Assembly (NCBI RefSeq): GCF_039522665.1
Contig: NZ_BAAADV010000001.1
Location: 186,001-250,000, forward strand
DNA length: 64,000 nucleotides
Direction: 5' to 3'
From: Natronoarchaeum mannanilyticum
Lineage (GTDB): Archaea > Halobacteriota > Halobacteria > Halobacteriales > Natronoarchaeaceae
Under the pieces are notes generated by a model. It searched no databases, was not told the DNA's origin, and saw only the letters and a program-made list of their open reading frames with translations. Of this stretch, positions 16,184 through 25,857 are shown in pieces. The position numbers and the translations under genes were made by a program. How positions within the stretch are numbered: the first letter of the stretch is position 1; every line of letters starts with the position of its first letter.

Positions 16184-18352
16184 ATGAACGAGAACGCGAG
16201 CAGACCTCCCGACGGCGACCGGACGCTGCGCGTCGGCGTCGACGTCGGCGGGACGTTCACCGACGTGGTGCTGGTCGACGCCGCGGCCGACGCGGCGTCC
16301 GGCGACGACGCCGACGCGGTCCCGAACGGCGGCCGGCTCGTCACCGCGAAAGTACCGACGACGGCCGACCAGAGCGAGGGTGTCATCGAGGGGATTCGGA
16401 AGGCCTGCCGAGCTATGGGGGTCGACCCCGCAGACATCGACCGGTTCCGCCACGCGACGACGGTGACGGTCAACGCGCTCCTGGAGGAAACCGGCGCCCG
16501 GACGGCGCTGGTGACGACCGAGGGGTTCCGCGACGTGCTGGCGATCCGCCGCCAGGATCGCCCGGCGCTGTACGACCTCGACGCCGCGCCGCCCGAGCCG
16601 GTCGTGCCGCGGCGCCGACGCTTCGAGGTCGACGAGCGAGCGACGCCCGAGGGAGTAGAGCGGCCGGTCGACGAGGACGCCGTGCGCGAACTGGCGGCGA
16701 AGCTCCGCGAGCGCGAGGTCGAGAGCGTCGCCGTCGCGTTCCTCCACGCGTACGCCGATCCCGAGAACGAGCGCCGCGCAGCCGAGATCCTCCGCGAGGA
16801 GCTCGACGTTCCCGTTTCAGCGAGCCGCGAGGTGCTCGCGGAGTTCCGGGAGTACGAGCGCACCGCCACGACGGCGCTGGACGCCTACGTCCGGCCGGTC
16901 GTCGACGAGTACCTCGAACGGCTCGTCGAGCGCGCCGACGCCGCGGGCGTGCCGGAACCTCGCGTCATGCAGTCCAACGGCGGCATCGCCGAGGCCGATC
17001 TCGTGCGCGAGCGGGCCGTCACCACCGCGCTCTCGGGACCGGCCGCTGGCGTCGTCGGCGCCGGAGAAATCGCGGAGCGAGCCCGCAACGACTCAGCGAA
17101 CGGTGAAGACGGCGCGCTGGCCGACTACGACGGCGTCGTCACGTTCGACATGGGCGGCACCTCGACCGACGTGAGCCTCGTCCGCGAGGGATCGGCCGAG
17201 CGAACGACCGACGCCGAGATCGGCGGGCGCCCGATCGGGCTGCCCGTGGTCGACGTGACGACCGTCGGCGCCGGCGGCGGCAGCCTCGCGCGAGTCGACG
17301 CCGGCGGCGCGCTCCGGGTGGGTCCCGAATCGGCGGGCGCAGAGCCCGGTCCGGCGTGTTACGGTCGCGGCGGGACCGAGCCGACGGTCACGGACGCCGC
17401 GGTCGTACTGGGCTACGTCGGCGCCGACGCCGATCTGGGCGGGGAGCTGTCGATCGACGCCGACGCCGCCCACGAGGTTCTCGCCGACCTGGCCGACGAG
17501 GCGGGCCTGGAGGACGCCCTCGCCGCCGCCCGCGGCGTCCACGAGGTGGCGGTCGCCGCGACGACGCGGGCGATCCGCTCGGCGACCGTCGAGCGCGGCC
17601 TCGACCCCCGCGAGTTCGCGCTGACGGCCTTCGGCGGCGCCGGGCCGATGCACGCCGCGGCGCTGGCCGAGCAGCTGGGGATCGACGCCATGCTCGTCCC
17701 GCGGGCCTGCGGCGTCCTCTCGGCGTACGGCCTGCTCGCGGCCGACGAGATCCACGACGCCGCCCGGACCCACCGCGCGACGCTGTCGGTCGGGAACGCA
17801 GATAGGAAGGAAAACAGCGTCCCGGACGCCGACGGCGAGACCATCGAGAGTATCTACGCCGAACTCCGCGAGGACGTCCTGGCGTCGACGAGCGATCCCG
17901 GGGCGGCTCGGGTCGAGCGCTCGGCCGACCTCCGGTACGCCGGCCAGAGCTTCGAACTGGAGGTCGACGCCGGCGCGCCGGTCGATCCCGCCGCGCTCGC
18001 CGAGCGGTTCCACGCGGCCCACGAGCGCACTCGGGGCTACCGGATGGACGAGGCGGTCGAACTCGTCACGCTGCGATCCCGAGCCGTGGTGTCCGGGCCC
18101 GACCTCCCGGTCGGGGACGAGTCCGGCGGCGATCCCCTTCGCGGCGAGCGCGAGGTCGCGTTCGGCCAGGAGGGCGGGCGCGTCTCGACGCCGATCTACG
18201 ATCGAGCGGGGCTCGATCCGGGGCGCGAGTTCGACGGCCCCGCGATCGTCGAGCAGGCCGAGAGCACGACGGTCGTCCCGCCGGACTGGCGCGCCGCGGT
18301 TCGCGCGGACGGAACCATGCTACTAACGAGAGGTGATCGTGATGAACGGTGA
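16184..18352 (+). CDS. hyuA: Hydantoinase A / 5-oxoprolinase family, ATP-dependent alpha subunit
   Basis: 722 residues. [17 protein letters not shown] is the ATP-binding ASKHA phosphate loop, [12 protein letters not shown] and [16 protein letters not shown] the other nucleotide motifs, and GGGSLARVD and FGGAGPMHA are strongly conserved in HyuA. With HyuB it opens a cyclic amide (hydantoin or 5-oxoproline type) using ATP. The gene overlaps hyuB by 11 nt. The ATG at 16184 is chosen because homology begins soon after it; a TATA-like CAGTTTGACG lies about 30 nt upstream. Exact substrate not determined. Confidence 0.9.
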   Translation: MNENASRPPDGDRTLRVGVDVGGTFTDVVLVDAAADAASGDDADAVPNGGRLVTAKVPTTADQSEGVIEGIRKACRAMGVDPADIDRFRHATTVTVNALLEETGARTALVTTEGFRDVLAIRRQDRPALYDLDAAPPEPVVPRRRRFEVDERATPEGVERPVDEDAVRELAAKLREREVESVAVAFLHAYADPENERRAAEILREELDVPVSASREVLAEFREYERTATTALDAYVRPVVDEYLERLVERADAAGVPEPRVMQSNGGIAEADLVRERAVTTALSGPAAGVVGAGEIAERARNDSANGEDGALADYDGVVTFDMGGTSTDVSLVREGSAERTTDAEIGGRPIGLPVVDVTTVGAGGGSLARVDAGGALRVGPESAGAEPGPACYGRGGTEPTVTDAAVVLGYVGADADLGGELSIDADAAHEVLADLADEAGLEDALAAARGVHEVAVAATTRAIRSATVERGLDPREFALTAFGGAGPMHAAALAEQLGIDAMLVPRACGVLSAYGLLAADEIHDAARTHRATLSVGNADRKENSVPDADGETIESIYAELREDVLASTSDPGAARVERSADLRYAGQSFELEVDAGAPVDPAALAERFHAAHERTRGYRMDEAVELVTLRSRAVVSGPDLPVGDESGGDPLRGEREVAFGQEGGRVSTPIYDRAGLDPGREFDGPAIVEQAESTTVVPPDWRAAVRADGTMLLTRGDRDER

Positions 18353-19979
18353 CGCCGACGAACCGGCCGACGCGAGCGCCGACCTCGACCCCGTCGCGCT
18401 GGAGGTGCTGCGCAACCAGTTAGAGGGGATCGCCGACGAGATGGGCGAGGTGCTCGTGCGGGGCGCGTACTCCCCGAATATCAAGGAGCGCCGGGACTGC
18501 TCGACGGCGCTGTTCGACGCCGACGGCCGGCTGGTCGCGCAGGCCGAGCACATCCCGGTTCACCTCGGGGCGATGCCTGCAGCGGTCGAGGCCGTGCTCG
18601 ACCGCGACCCGGCGCCGGGCGACGCGTTCGTGTTGAACGACCCCTACGCCGGCGGGACGCACCTGCCGGACGTGACGATGGTCTCGACGATCGACAGCGA
18701 CGGCGAGATCCTGGGGTTCGCCGCCTCGCGGGCCCATCACGCCGACGTCGGGGGAATGGCGCCGGGCAGCATGCCGGCGGGCGCGACCGAGATCACGCAG
18801 GAGGGCGTCCGGATCCCGCCGGTTCGGCTGGTCGACGGCGGCGATCGGGTCGACGACGTGCTCGATCTGTTCCTCGCGAACGTCCGGAACCCCGAGCAGC
18901 GCCGGGCGGACCTGCGCGCCCAGCGCGCTGCCAACGACCGAGGCATCGAGCGCCTCGAAGAGCTCGCCGCCGAGCGCGGCGACGAGCGGCTTCGGGCGGC
19001 GTTCGACGCGGTGATCGACTACTCGCGCGAGCGGACGGTCGCCGAGATCGAGGCGCTGCCGGACGGCGAGTACCGCGCCCGAGACGCGCTAGAGGGCGAC
19101 GGCGTCACCGAGGACCCAGTCGAAATCGCCGTGACGGTGACCGTCGACGGCGCCGCTCTCTCCGTGGACTTCGCCGGCACCGACGAGCAGGTCGCGGGCA
19201 ACGTCAACGCGCCGCTGGCGGTCGCCCGGAGCGCCGTCTACTTCGCGGTGCGCTGCGCGACCGATCCCGACGTGCCGCCGAACGAGGGGTGCTACGACCC
19301 GATCTCGGTTTCGGCGCCCGAGGGGTCGGTGCTGAACCCCGAGCCGCCCGCGGCGGTGGTCGGGGGCAACGTCGAGACGAGCCAGCGCGTCGTCGACGTC
19401 GTGTTCGCCGCGCTGGCGGACGCCGCGCCCGAGCGCGTCCCGGCGGGCGGCCAGGGGACGATGAACAACCTCACGATCGGCGCCGGCGGGCGGGAGGGCT
19501 TTACCTACTACGAGACGATCGGCGGCGGCGCGGGCGGTCGACCGTCCGGCGACGGGCTCGACGGCGTCCAGGTCGGGATGACGAACACGCTGAACACGCC
19601 GGTCGAGGCCCTGGAGACCGAGTACCCCCTGCGCGTCGAGCGCTACGCGCTCCGGCCGGACAGCGGCGGCGCGGGCGAGCACCGCGGCGGACTCGGCCTC
19701 GTACGGTCGGTGCGCGTCCTCGCGGACGCCACCGTCTCGCTGCTGACCGAGCGGCGCCGGACCGCGCCGAGCGGCGTCGCCGGCGGCGAGGACGGGTTGC
19801 CCGGCCGAAACCTGATCGACGGCGAGCCGGTGCCGGCCAAGGCCACGCGGGAGGTCGACGCTGGGACGACGGTCACCGTCGAGACGCCGGGCGGCGGCGG
19901 GTACGGCGACTCGGGCGATCGACCGCCGGAGGCGATCGAGCGCGACGCCGCCGACGGGCTGGTCGATCGGGAGGAGTGA
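18342..19979 (+). CDS. hyuB: Hydantoinase B / 5-oxoprolinase family, beta subunit
   Basis: 545 residues with family motifs [64 protein letters not shown] and, near the end, TPGGGGYGD. HyuB carries the hydrolytic site that works with HyuA. The ATG at 18342 is preferred over GTG at 18333 because GAGGTGAT at 18328-18335 makes a good Shine-Dalgarno at the right distance, fitting its position as an overlapping second gene. A perfect 11-bp hairpin follows 19 nt after the stop. Confidence 0.9.
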   Translation: MNGDADEPADASADLDPVALEVLRNQLEGIADEMGEVLVRGAYSPNIKERRDCSTALFDADGRLVAQAEHIPVHLGAMPAAVEAVLDRDPAPGDAFVLNDPYAGGTHLPDVTMVSTIDSDGEILGFAASRAHHADVGGMAPGSMPAGATEITQEGVRIPPVRLVDGGDRVDDVLDLFLANVRNPEQRRADLRAQRAANDRGIERLEELAAERGDERLRAAFDAVIDYSRERTVAEIEALPDGEYRARDALEGDGVTEDPVEIAVTVTVDGAALSVDFAGTDEQVAGNVNAPLAVARSAVYFAVRCATDPDVPPNEGCYDPISVSAPEGSVLNPEPPAAVVGGNVETSQRVVDVVFAALADAAPERVPAGGQGTMNNLTIGAGGREGFTYYETIGGGAGGRPSGDGLDGVQVGMTNTLNTPVEALETEYPLRVERYALRPDSGGAGEHRGGLGLVRSVRVLADATVSLLTERRRTAPSGVAGGEDGLPGRNLIDGEPVPAKATREVDAGTTVTVETPGGGGYGDSGDRPPEAIERDAADGLVDREE

Positions 19980-19997
19980 GTTCACGCCACACGATTG

Positions 19998-20028
19998 GCA
20001 GCCCGAGCGGTCGAACTGCTCGGGCTGC
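19998..20028. terminator. Perfect 11-bp hairpin between hyuB and secE
   Basis: GCAGCCCGAGC, 9-nt loop GGTCGAACT, GCTCGGGCTGC. It sits 19 nt after the hyuB stop and 48 nt before the secE start and is followed by TTGTAG rather than a long T-run. Likely ends hyu transcription or marks a processing site before the secE-nusG unit. Confidence 0.55.
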
Positions 20029-20076
20029 TTGTAGAAAGATAGAAAAAGCCCCATCTGCAAGGATCGGACAGAAACT

Positions 20077-20292
20077 ATGGACGTTCCACTTGACCTCACG
20101 TCGTACGTGCGGGTGCTCAAGATGGCGAGCACGCCGGCGTGGGACGAGTTCTCACAGGTCGCCAAGATCGCCGGCGCCGGCATCCTGCTGATCGGGCTGG
20201 TCGGCTTCCTCATCGCATCCTTCATGTTCCACCTCGTGCCGCCCTACGAGGCGGGCTCGGTGATCGGACTGGCCGCGCCGCTGGGGGTCTAA
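20077..20292 (+). CDS. secE: SecE / Sec61 gamma translocase subunit
   Basis: 71 residues with an amphipathic N-terminal helix ([24 protein letters not shown]) and one long transmembrane helix ([21 protein letters not shown]), exactly the Sec61-gamma pattern. With SecY and Sec61 beta it forms the protein-conducting channel. The next gene, nusG/spt5, starts 6 nt after its stop, so the two are co-transcribed, the usual archaeal order. Confidence 0.93.
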   Translation: MDVPLDLTSYVRVLKMASTPAWDEFSQVAKIAGAGILLIGLVGFLIASFMFHLVPPYEAGSVIGLAAPLGV

Positions 20293-20297
20293 CAGCC

Positions 20298-20735
20298 GTG
20301 CCGATGTACGCCGTCAAGACGACCGCGAGCCAGGAGCGGACGGTCGCGGACATGATCATGAACCGCGAGGTCGACGACATCCACGCCGCCCTCGCGCCGG
20401 ACTCGCTGACCAGCTACGTGATGGTCGAGGCCGAGGACGACGCCGTCCTCTCGCGGGTCCTCGAGGAGATTCCCCACGCCCGCGACATCGTCCCCGGCGA
20501 GAGCTCTATCTCGGAGGTCGAGCACTTCCTCTCGCCGACGCCGGACGTCGAGGGCATCGCGGAGGGCGACATCGTCGAGCTCATCGCCGGCCCGTTCAAG
20601 GGCGAGAAGGCCCAGGTCCAGCGCATCGACGAGGGCAAGGATCAGGTCACGGTGGAGCTCTACGAGGCGACCGTCCCGATTCCGGTCACCGTTCGAGGCG
20701 ACCAGATCCGCGTGCTGGACTCGGAAGAGCGATAA
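20298..20735 (+). CDS. nusG: Transcription elongation factor Spt5 (NusG)
   Basis: 145 residues from [20 protein letters not shown] starts the NGN domain that binds the RNA polymerase clamp; residues about 88-140 ([27 protein letters not shown]) are the KOW domain. The GTG at 20298 is preferred to the ATG two codons later because haloarchaeal Spt5 proteins usually begin two residues before YAVKTT. Partner Spt4 is not in the window. A structured intergenic element follows the stop. Confidence 0.93.
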   Translation: MPMYAVKTTASQERTVADMIMNREVDDIHAALAPDSLTSYVMVEAEDDAVLSRVLEEIPHARDIVPGESSISEVEHFLSPTPDVEGIAEGDIVELIAGPFKGEKAQVQRIDEGKDQVTVELYEATVPIPVTVRGDQIRVLDSEER

Positions 20736-20805
20736 CGTAGAACGTCCGGCGGCGAAGCCGTCGGTTCGCTGCGAGCGAACGGAGTGAGCGAGCAGAGTTT
20801 TTCGC

Positions 20806-20867
20806 CCACGTTTTTGCGCCGAGCGGTAGCCGAGCGTAGCGAGGCTACCCGAGGTGGAAAAACGTGG
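20806..20867 (+). repeat. Structured intergenic element, copy 2 (nested inverted repeats)
   Basis: Outer stem CCACGTTTTT (20806-20815) with AAAAACGTGG (20858-20867), inner stem GGTAGCC (20825-20831) with GGCTACC (20843-20849). It follows nusG after an arm CGAGCGAACGGAGTGAGCGA (20772-20791). Compared with copy 1 the inner stem has G to A on one side and C to T on the other, keeping the pairing. Confidence 0.7.
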
Positions 20868-20885
20868 TAGGGGAAAAGGTCGTAT

Positions 20886-21182
20886 TTAGAGTTCGGCGTC
20901 GTTCAGCCGGTCGACGACCTCCTGGAGGTCGGCTTCGGCCTCGATCTCGTCTTTGATCTCCTCGCGCTGACGGACTTCCTCGGAGTCGGCGCCGTAGGCG
21001 CGGACGTACTCCGCGCGGGTGTGCTCGTTGAACGCGTGGCGGATCGCGAGGTAGCCGTCCGGGACGACAACGCCGCAGACTTTGCACTCGCGGCGCGTGT
21101 GCTCGTTCGTCTGGTGGACGACCGCGTCCTCGACCGCGTCGAAGGTCTCCCCGCAGTCGTCGATGCCGCAGGCCCAGGTCAT
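20886..21182 (-). CDS. Small zinc-finger protein (two C2H2-like fingers)
   Basis: 98 residues. Finger 1 is WACGIDDCGETF...HQTNEH (Cys5, Cys10, then a His pair), finger 2 is CKVCGVVVPDG...RHAFNEH. The C-terminal 35 residues are a charged helix. Small zinc-finger proteins of this type are numerous in haloarchaea, with mostly unknown roles in regulation or protein contacts. It converges with nusG across the structured element. Confidence 0.75.
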   Translation of the reverse strand: MTWACGIDDCGETFDAVEDAVVHQTNEHTRRECKVCGVVVPDGYLAIRHAFNEHTRAEYVRAYGADSEEVRQREEIKDEIEAEADLQEVVDRLNDAEL

Positions 21183-21304
21183 CGTTGCCGATGCTTTCGC
21201 CGGCGATCCTAAAACTGTTCCGCCGCGGCGGCGGGAAACCGGTCGAGTCCGGCGACCGGTCCGGAATCAGAACCCATATTGTGACCTGTCGAGAATCCGA
21301 GCGC

Positions 21305-22066
21305 GTGAGTGAGGAGGGTTCCCGGGTCGACATGCACGTCAAGGTGCTCGACGACGGCGTCGTCGAGCGCTCGAAGGCCCGGGGGATCGACGTGCTGGTG
21401 TACGCGCCCCACTTCGAGCGACTGCCGACGATCCGGCAGCGTGCCGAGCGCCACAGCGACGGCGAGCTGCTGGTCGTTCCCGCCAGAGAGATCTTCGCCG
21501 AAGCCTGGCGTGAGCGCAAGCACGTCCTGGCGATCGGTCTCGACGACCCGGTTCCCGACTTCGTGACGCTGGAGGGTGCGATGGACGAGCTCCGGCGTCA
21601 GGACGCCGCCGCCGTCGTCCCGCATCCGGAGTTCCTGTCGGTCGGGATGTCACGGCACGACGTTCGACGGTACGCCGACGTCGTGGACGCCGTCGAGGTG
21701 TACAACCTCAAGCACTGGCCCCACCACACGCGCCGCGCCCGCCAGATCGCCGAATCGGTCGAGAAGCCGACGTTCGCGTCGTCGTACGCTCACATGCGCC
21801 GGACCGTCGGCGAGGCCTGGACGGAGTTCGATCGGGCGATCGACGACGAGCAGGACCTGATCGAGGCGCTCCGCGAGGGCGCACCGCGGGACGTCCACTG
21901 TCGTAGCGGCGTCGAGTACAGCCTGGCGTCGGCGGCCGAGTTCGCGCACCTGGGGTGGGAAAACTCCTGGAAGAAGGTCGATCGCATTTTGCTGTCCGGC
22001 CGGGAGCCGACGCATCCGCGACACGAAGCGTACGACGGTCGGTTCGACGACGTCGCGGTGTACTGA
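21305..22066 (+). CDS. PHP domain-like protein
   Basis: 253 residues from GTG. VDMHVKVLDDGVV, IDVLVYAPHFERL, LLVVPAREIF, VVPHPEFLSVGM and FASSYAHMRRTVGE follow the strand order of PHP phosphoesterases, though the first motif has one His only. The GTG at 21305 lies about 30 nt after a TATA-like CCATATTGT (21272-21280), which favours it over the ATG at 21332. Haloarchaeal relatives are annotated as PHP-associated metal-dependent proteins; phosphoesterase activity is an inference. Confidence 0.75.
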   Translation: MSEEGSRVDMHVKVLDDGVVERSKARGIDVLVYAPHFERLPTIRQRAERHSDGELLVVPAREIFAEAWRERKHVLAIGLDDPVPDFVTLEGAMDELRRQDAAAVVPHPEFLSVGMSRHDVRRYADVVDAVEVYNLKHWPHHTRRARQIAESVEKPTFASSYAHMRRTVGEAWTEFDRAIDDEQDLIEALREGAPRDVHCRSGVEYSLASAAEFAHLGWENSWKKVDRILLSGREPTHPRHEAYDGRFDDVAVY

Positions 22067-22072
22067 GCGGGC

Positions 22073-22558
22073 TCAGAGACCGACGGACTGGCGAGCCATG
22101 TCGACCGCACCGAGCGGCAGCCGGGAGACCACAAGCGCGATCAGCGCGAGCTCGGCGCCGGTCACGAGCGCGGTGACGATCGTCGCCCGTTCGCTGCTGA
22201 CGTTGACGCCGATCGGGAGGCCGAACTCCTTCTTCCAGACCGGATAGAACAGCGCGATGCCGCGCTTGCTGCCCGCCACGTCGAGGACGTAGTGGGTCAG
22301 GATGCCGAGCCAGACGTACTGCAGGTTCCCGAAGTAGTAGGGGAAGGCGAGAAATCCGACGAGGATCGGCAGGTTGTGGAGCGTCTTCCGGTGCTTGCCG
22401 AAGGCGGTGTCGACGTCGGGGAACAAGGCGCCGAGTACGACGGGGGCACCCACCTCGAGGATTCGGAGAAACGTCGTCTCGTCGCCGGCCGGTTCGAGAA
22501 TGTAGCCGAGACCGATGCTCAACAGCACGGCGTTCAGAACGTGACCTTCTTTGTTCAT
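22073..22558 (-). CDS. YdjM-type membrane-bound metal-dependent hydrolase family protein
   Basis: 161 residues from the ATG at 22558 (an ATG at 22582 would add eight). MNKEGHVLNAVLL carries the conserved His near the N terminus, GALFPDVDTAFGKHRKTLHNLPIL the DxD and HRxxxH motifs, and ILTHYVLD the last His, all typical of the LexA-regulated YdjM/PF04307 family. Four to five membrane helices. It is converging with the PHP gene, 6 nt between stops. Substrate unknown. Confidence 0.8.
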   Translation of the reverse strand: MNKEGHVLNAVLLSIGLGYILEPAGDETTFLRILEVGAPVVLGALFPDVDTAFGKHRKTLHNLPILVGFLAFPYYFGNLQYVWLGILTHYVLDVAGSKRGIALFYPVWKKEFGLPIGVNVSSERATIVTALVTGAELALIALVVSRLPLGAVDMARQSVGL

Positions 22559-22677
22559 GAGATGAGGTAAGTACCCTCTCATGAGAACTCCCGATAGATG
22601 GTACTTTCCCTTGAGCTACAATCATTCGCCGAAGACAGATCAGACGTCGAAGCTATCCGGTGTCGCGATCTTCCCGA

Positions 22678-23274
22678 TCACCCCGGCCGTTCGGCGGCCG
22701 TCTCGACTTCCGCGAACAGGTCCGCGAGCGCTCGTCGGACCGCTCGCTCTCGAATCTCCGCGCGGTCGCCGTCGAACTCGTAGCGCTCGACGGTCGCGTA
22801 CGACGACTCGGATCCCCACGGCCCGGCGTACGCGACACCCACGTACACCGTGCCGACCGGCGTCTCCTCAGTGCCGCCGTCCGGTCCGGCGACGCCGGTG
22901 ACGCCGACGCCCCAGGTCGTGTCCGACGTGTCGCGGACGCCGCGGGCCATCTGGCGCGCGACCGGTTCGCTGACGGCGCCGCGCTCGTCGAGGGCCTCGC
23001 GGGTGACGCCGAGCAACTGTCGCTTCGCCCCGTAGGCGTACGTGACCAGCGACCGGTCGAAGTAGTCGCTGGAGCCCGGCACCGAGGTCAGCTCGGCTCC
23101 GATCAGTCCGCCGGTGCAGGACTCGGCGACCGCCACGGTCGCGTCGGCGTCCCGCAGCGCGTCGCCGAGCCGCTGGACGATCGGCGCCTCCTCGCCCGGT
23201 CGGTCGGCGTGTTCGGCTGATTCCCCGGCGGCATCGTCGCCGCTTTCCGCCGCGCCGTCCTGGTTCGAGGCCAT
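22678..23274 (-). CDS. CinA C-terminal domain protein, nicotinamide-nucleotide amidase
   Basis: 198 residues. TVAVAESCTGGLIGAELTSVPGSSDYFDRSLVTYAYGAK and VGVTGVAGPDGGTEETPVGTVYVGVA are the signature motifs of the PncC-like domain that deamidates NMN to nicotinate mononucleotide in NAD recycling. An acidic 35-residue N-terminal tail precedes it. The frame stays open far upstream but homology starts after the ATG at 23274. It lies head-to-head with the aminotransferase. Confidence 0.87.
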   Translation of the reverse strand: MASNQDGAAESGDDAAGESAEHADRPGEEAPIVQRLGDALRDADATVAVAESCTGGLIGAELTSVPGSSDYFDRSLVTYAYGAKRQLLGVTREALDERGAVSEPVARQMARGVRDTSDTTWGVGVTGVAGPDGGTEETPVGTVYVGVAYAGPWGSESSYATVERYEFDGDRAEIRERAVRRALADLFAEVETAAERPG

Positions 23275-23394
23275 ACCGAGTGGTCTCGCCGCGGCCGCTT
23301 GAATGTCGGGGCGCCGACCGGGGCGACGGCGACCGCGCCCCGCCGGCCGTTCGGTCCCGAAAGAATCACTGTGCCCGCCGCGCACCTGCCGGGT

Positions 23395-24495
23395 ATGGAC
23401 TACGAGCGGCCGCTGTTCTTCCGCGTCATGCAGTACGCGGCCCGGGCCGATCGCGACGTCGTCGGCATGGTCAGCGGCAACCCCGACTGGGAGCCGCCGG
23501 CCGCGCTCCGCGACGGGCTTCGGGCGTACGCCGACGCCGACCCCGAAGCGTTCCAGTACCCGCCCAGCGAGGGGCTGACGAAGCTGCGGGCCGAGATCGC
23601 CGAGCGCCGCGGCGTCGACGTCGATCGGGTGATCGTCACCAACGGCACCGGCGAGGCGAACTACCTCGCGATGGCGTCGGCGCTGGATCGGGGCGCGGGC
23701 GACGAGATACTGCTGACCGACCCCGTCTACCCCTACTACCCGGGCAAGACCGAACTGCTCGGCGGCACCCAGCGGTACGTCCCGGCCGACGAGGACGGCC
23801 AGCTCGACCCCGCTGCGGTCCGCGAACGGGCGAGCGAGGACACCGCGGCGATCCTGGTGAACACGCCGAACAACCCGACCGGCGCGGTGTACGACGAAGC
23901 GACGATGCGCGACCTCGTCGCGATCGCCGAGGCCAACGACGCGCTGCTGCTCAGCGACGAGGTGTACGACCACTTCGACTACTCTGGCCGGTTCGCCAGC
24001 GCGCTCGGCGTCGACTCCGAGCATCGGATCGTCACGAACGCGTTCTCGAAGTCGATGGCGATCACCGGCTTTCGCGTTGGCTACGCCGTCTTTCCCGAAG
24101 AGCTGGTCGACGCCGCCAAGACTCGCCACATGCTGGTCAACGTCGCTGGGAGCCGCCCGGCCCAGCAAGCTGTCCTGACGGCCCTGCAAGAGACCGATCC
24201 CGCCTACTACGAAGCCAACCGGGAACTGATGGCCGAGCGCGTCGAGACGTTCACCGCCGCGCTCGACGACGCCGGCGCGGAGTACACGACGCCCGACGGC
24301 GGCTTCTACGTGCTCGCGCGCTTCGAGGACTTCCCGGGCACGCTGGCAAACGTCGAGCGACTGATCGACGAGGCCGGCGTCGCGGGGATGCCGGGCGACG
24401 CCTTCGGCACGGCGCGCGAGGATTGGCTCCGGTTCGCGCTGGTAACGCCGCGCGTCGAGGAGGCCGCCGATCGGCTGGCGGAGTTTTTCGGATAG
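23395..24495 (+). CDS. PLP-dependent aminotransferase, class I/II
   Basis: 366 residues. VTNGTGEANYLAM, NTPNNPTGAVYDE (Asn160 region), LLSDEVYDHFDY (Asp188 for the pyridine nitrogen) and NAFSKSMAITGFRVGY with Lys219 as Schiff-base lysine give a complete fold-type I active site. Similar to aspartate/aromatic aminotransferases of archaea; amino donor not determinable. The ATG at 23395 follows directly on the conserved start; upstream reading frame is spurious. Confidence 0.9.
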   Translation: MDYERPLFFRVMQYAARADRDVVGMVSGNPDWEPPAALRDGLRAYADADPEAFQYPPSEGLTKLRAEIAERRGVDVDRVIVTNGTGEANYLAMASALDRGAGDEILLTDPVYPYYPGKTELLGGTQRYVPADEDGQLDPAAVRERASEDTAAILVNTPNNPTGAVYDEATMRDLVAIAEANDALLLSDEVYDHFDYSGRFASALGVDSEHRIVTNAFSKSMAITGFRVGYAVFPEELVDAAKTRHMLVNVAGSRPAQQAVLTALQETDPAYYEANRELMAERVETFTAALDDAGAEYTTPDGGFYVLARFEDFPGTLANVERLIDEAGVAGMPGDAFGTAREDWLRFALVTPRVEEAADRLAEFFG

Positions 24496-24498
24496 CGA

Positions 24499-25089
24499 TC
24501 ACTCGGAGTTGCCACCGACGTCGGCCGATTCGTCGCGGATGTCGCCTCCGACATTCAGCTCGTACAGCCGGCCGACGAGAACCAGCACGAACAGCAGATA
24601 GTGGACGAGAACGACGTACGAGAGGATCGCGAAGACGTCCATACTCACAAACGCCCGGTACAGAGCGCTCGAATAGTACAGATCTCCGACGTAGCGTACC
24701 GAGGAGCCGACGGCGGTCCGAAGCGAGAGGTCCAGAAGCCCGACGGCAACGTAGGCGATCCCGACGAGGATCACGTACCCGAGCACTGTCCGCAGTCGGG
24801 TGATGTCGTCGACGTCCGACCGATCCGACGCCGCCGTCGGGAGACCGGATAGAGCGACGAGCGACAGAACGGCAAATCCGGTTCCCGTCACGACGACCAG
24901 CAAGAAGTCTCTCGCGAAGTAGATCCAGTCCGGAGCGAGTAGTCCGTAGAAAACGCCCGCGAACACCGGGAACCCGATGAATACGAGATAGACGCGAGCC
25001 CGGGCCACGGCGCCGTCACCGCGAGCCTCGTCGACCAGCAGCTCGTAGTTGTGCTCCACGAGCCGCCCGACGGTTCGGAAGGCGTTCAT
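24499..25089 (-). CDS. Multi-pass membrane protein, paralog A
   Basis: 196 residues with about four to five hydrophobic helices (VYLVFIGFPVFAGVFYGLL, FLLVVVTGTGFAVLSLVAL, TVLGYVILVGIAYVAVGLLDL, VVLVHYLLFVLVLVGRL). No known family was recognised. It is clearly paralogous to the next upstream gene: both begin with R-L-V-x-H-N-Y-E-L-L-x-D-E and end with VLVHYLLF...VVGRLY. Its ATG overlaps the stop of that gene (ATGA), so the two are translated together. Confidence 0.75.
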   Translation of the reverse strand: MNAFRTVGRLVEHNYELLVDEARGDGAVARARVYLVFIGFPVFAGVFYGLLAPDWIYFARDFLLVVVTGTGFAVLSLVALSGLPTAASDRSDVDDITRLRTVLGYVILVGIAYVAVGLLDLSLRTAVGSSVRYVGDLYYSSALYRAFVSMDVFAILSYVVLVHYLLFVLVLVGRLYELNVGGDIRDESADVGGNSE

Positions 25090-25643
25090 CGATCCACCTC
25101 GCTCGTCGGCGATCGCCCGGCGTCGTCGACAGCCGCCCGATACAATCGCCCCACGACGACCAGCGCGAACAGGAGGTAGTGAACGAGCATCACGTGTGAG
25201 ACGAGAGCGACGAGCCCCAGATCCACGGCCGCCCGAAAGAGAGCGCTCGAGTGGTACAGAGAACTACTGCTCATGAACGTGACCTCGAAGAACGAAACGA
25301 AGAGATAGCCGATCCCGGCGAGAACCAGATAGGCGAGAGCGGCGTGGAGTCGGGTCGTCACGTCCTCGTCGAGTCGGGCCGTCCGACTGACGGGGAGACT
25401 GTAAAGAAACACGGCCGAGAGGAGAGCAAATCCCGTGAGCACCGCGACTGCGAGAACGAATTCGTGGGCAAATCCACCCGGGTCCTGGTCCAGCACCCGG
25501 TACAGGATGCCGGCGACAACCGGACAGGCGACAAACACGAGCAAAACGAGCGCACGCGATGACCGTCCCTCCCCGCCGACCTCGTCGAACAACAGCTCGT
25601 AATTGTGCGCTACGAGTCGCCGAACGCTTTGGAAGACTCTCAC
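25086..25643 (-). CDS. Multi-pass membrane protein, paralog B
   Basis: 185 residues from GTG at 25643, chosen because a Shine-Dalgarno GAGGTGA lies 8 nt upstream and the start then aligns with paralog A. Helices include LVLLVFVACPVVAGILYRVL, FVLAVAVLTGFALLSAVFL, ALAYLVLAGIGYLFVSFFEV and LVHYLLFALVVVGRLY. Function unknown. A tandem duplication with later divergence, kept as an overlapping pair, suggests they form a hetero-oligomer. Confidence 0.72.
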   Translation of the reverse strand: MRVFQSVRRLVAHNYELLFDEVGGEGRSSRALVLLVFVACPVVAGILYRVLDQDPGGFAHEFVLAVAVLTGFALLSAVFLYSLPVSRTARLDEDVTTRLHAALAYLVLAGIGYLFVSFFEVTFMSSSSLYHSSALFRAAVDLGLVALVSHVMLVHYLLFALVVVGRLYRAAVDDAGRSPTSEVDR

Positions 25644-25857
25644 CGGCTCACCTCGACGGATCGGCTCATCCCGTCGTCTCGTCTGATGGCCGATCGGCTC
25701 GTGTCCTTCGCTCGGTGGCGTCCGGCCGCGCTCGGCGACATCATCGTCTAGGCCGAATAACACGAGTTGCATATGGGTTTTGCGGTGGCGACGGTCTGCC
25801 AGCGAGCAGCACCGATGAGAACACATGTTTGAGGATCGGCATCAAATGCCTCCGTAG

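Noticed and set aside
22678-24189. 503-codon minus-strand frame including CinA
   Set aside because: Only the last 198 codons match the CinA family; the rest lies antisense to the aminotransferase.
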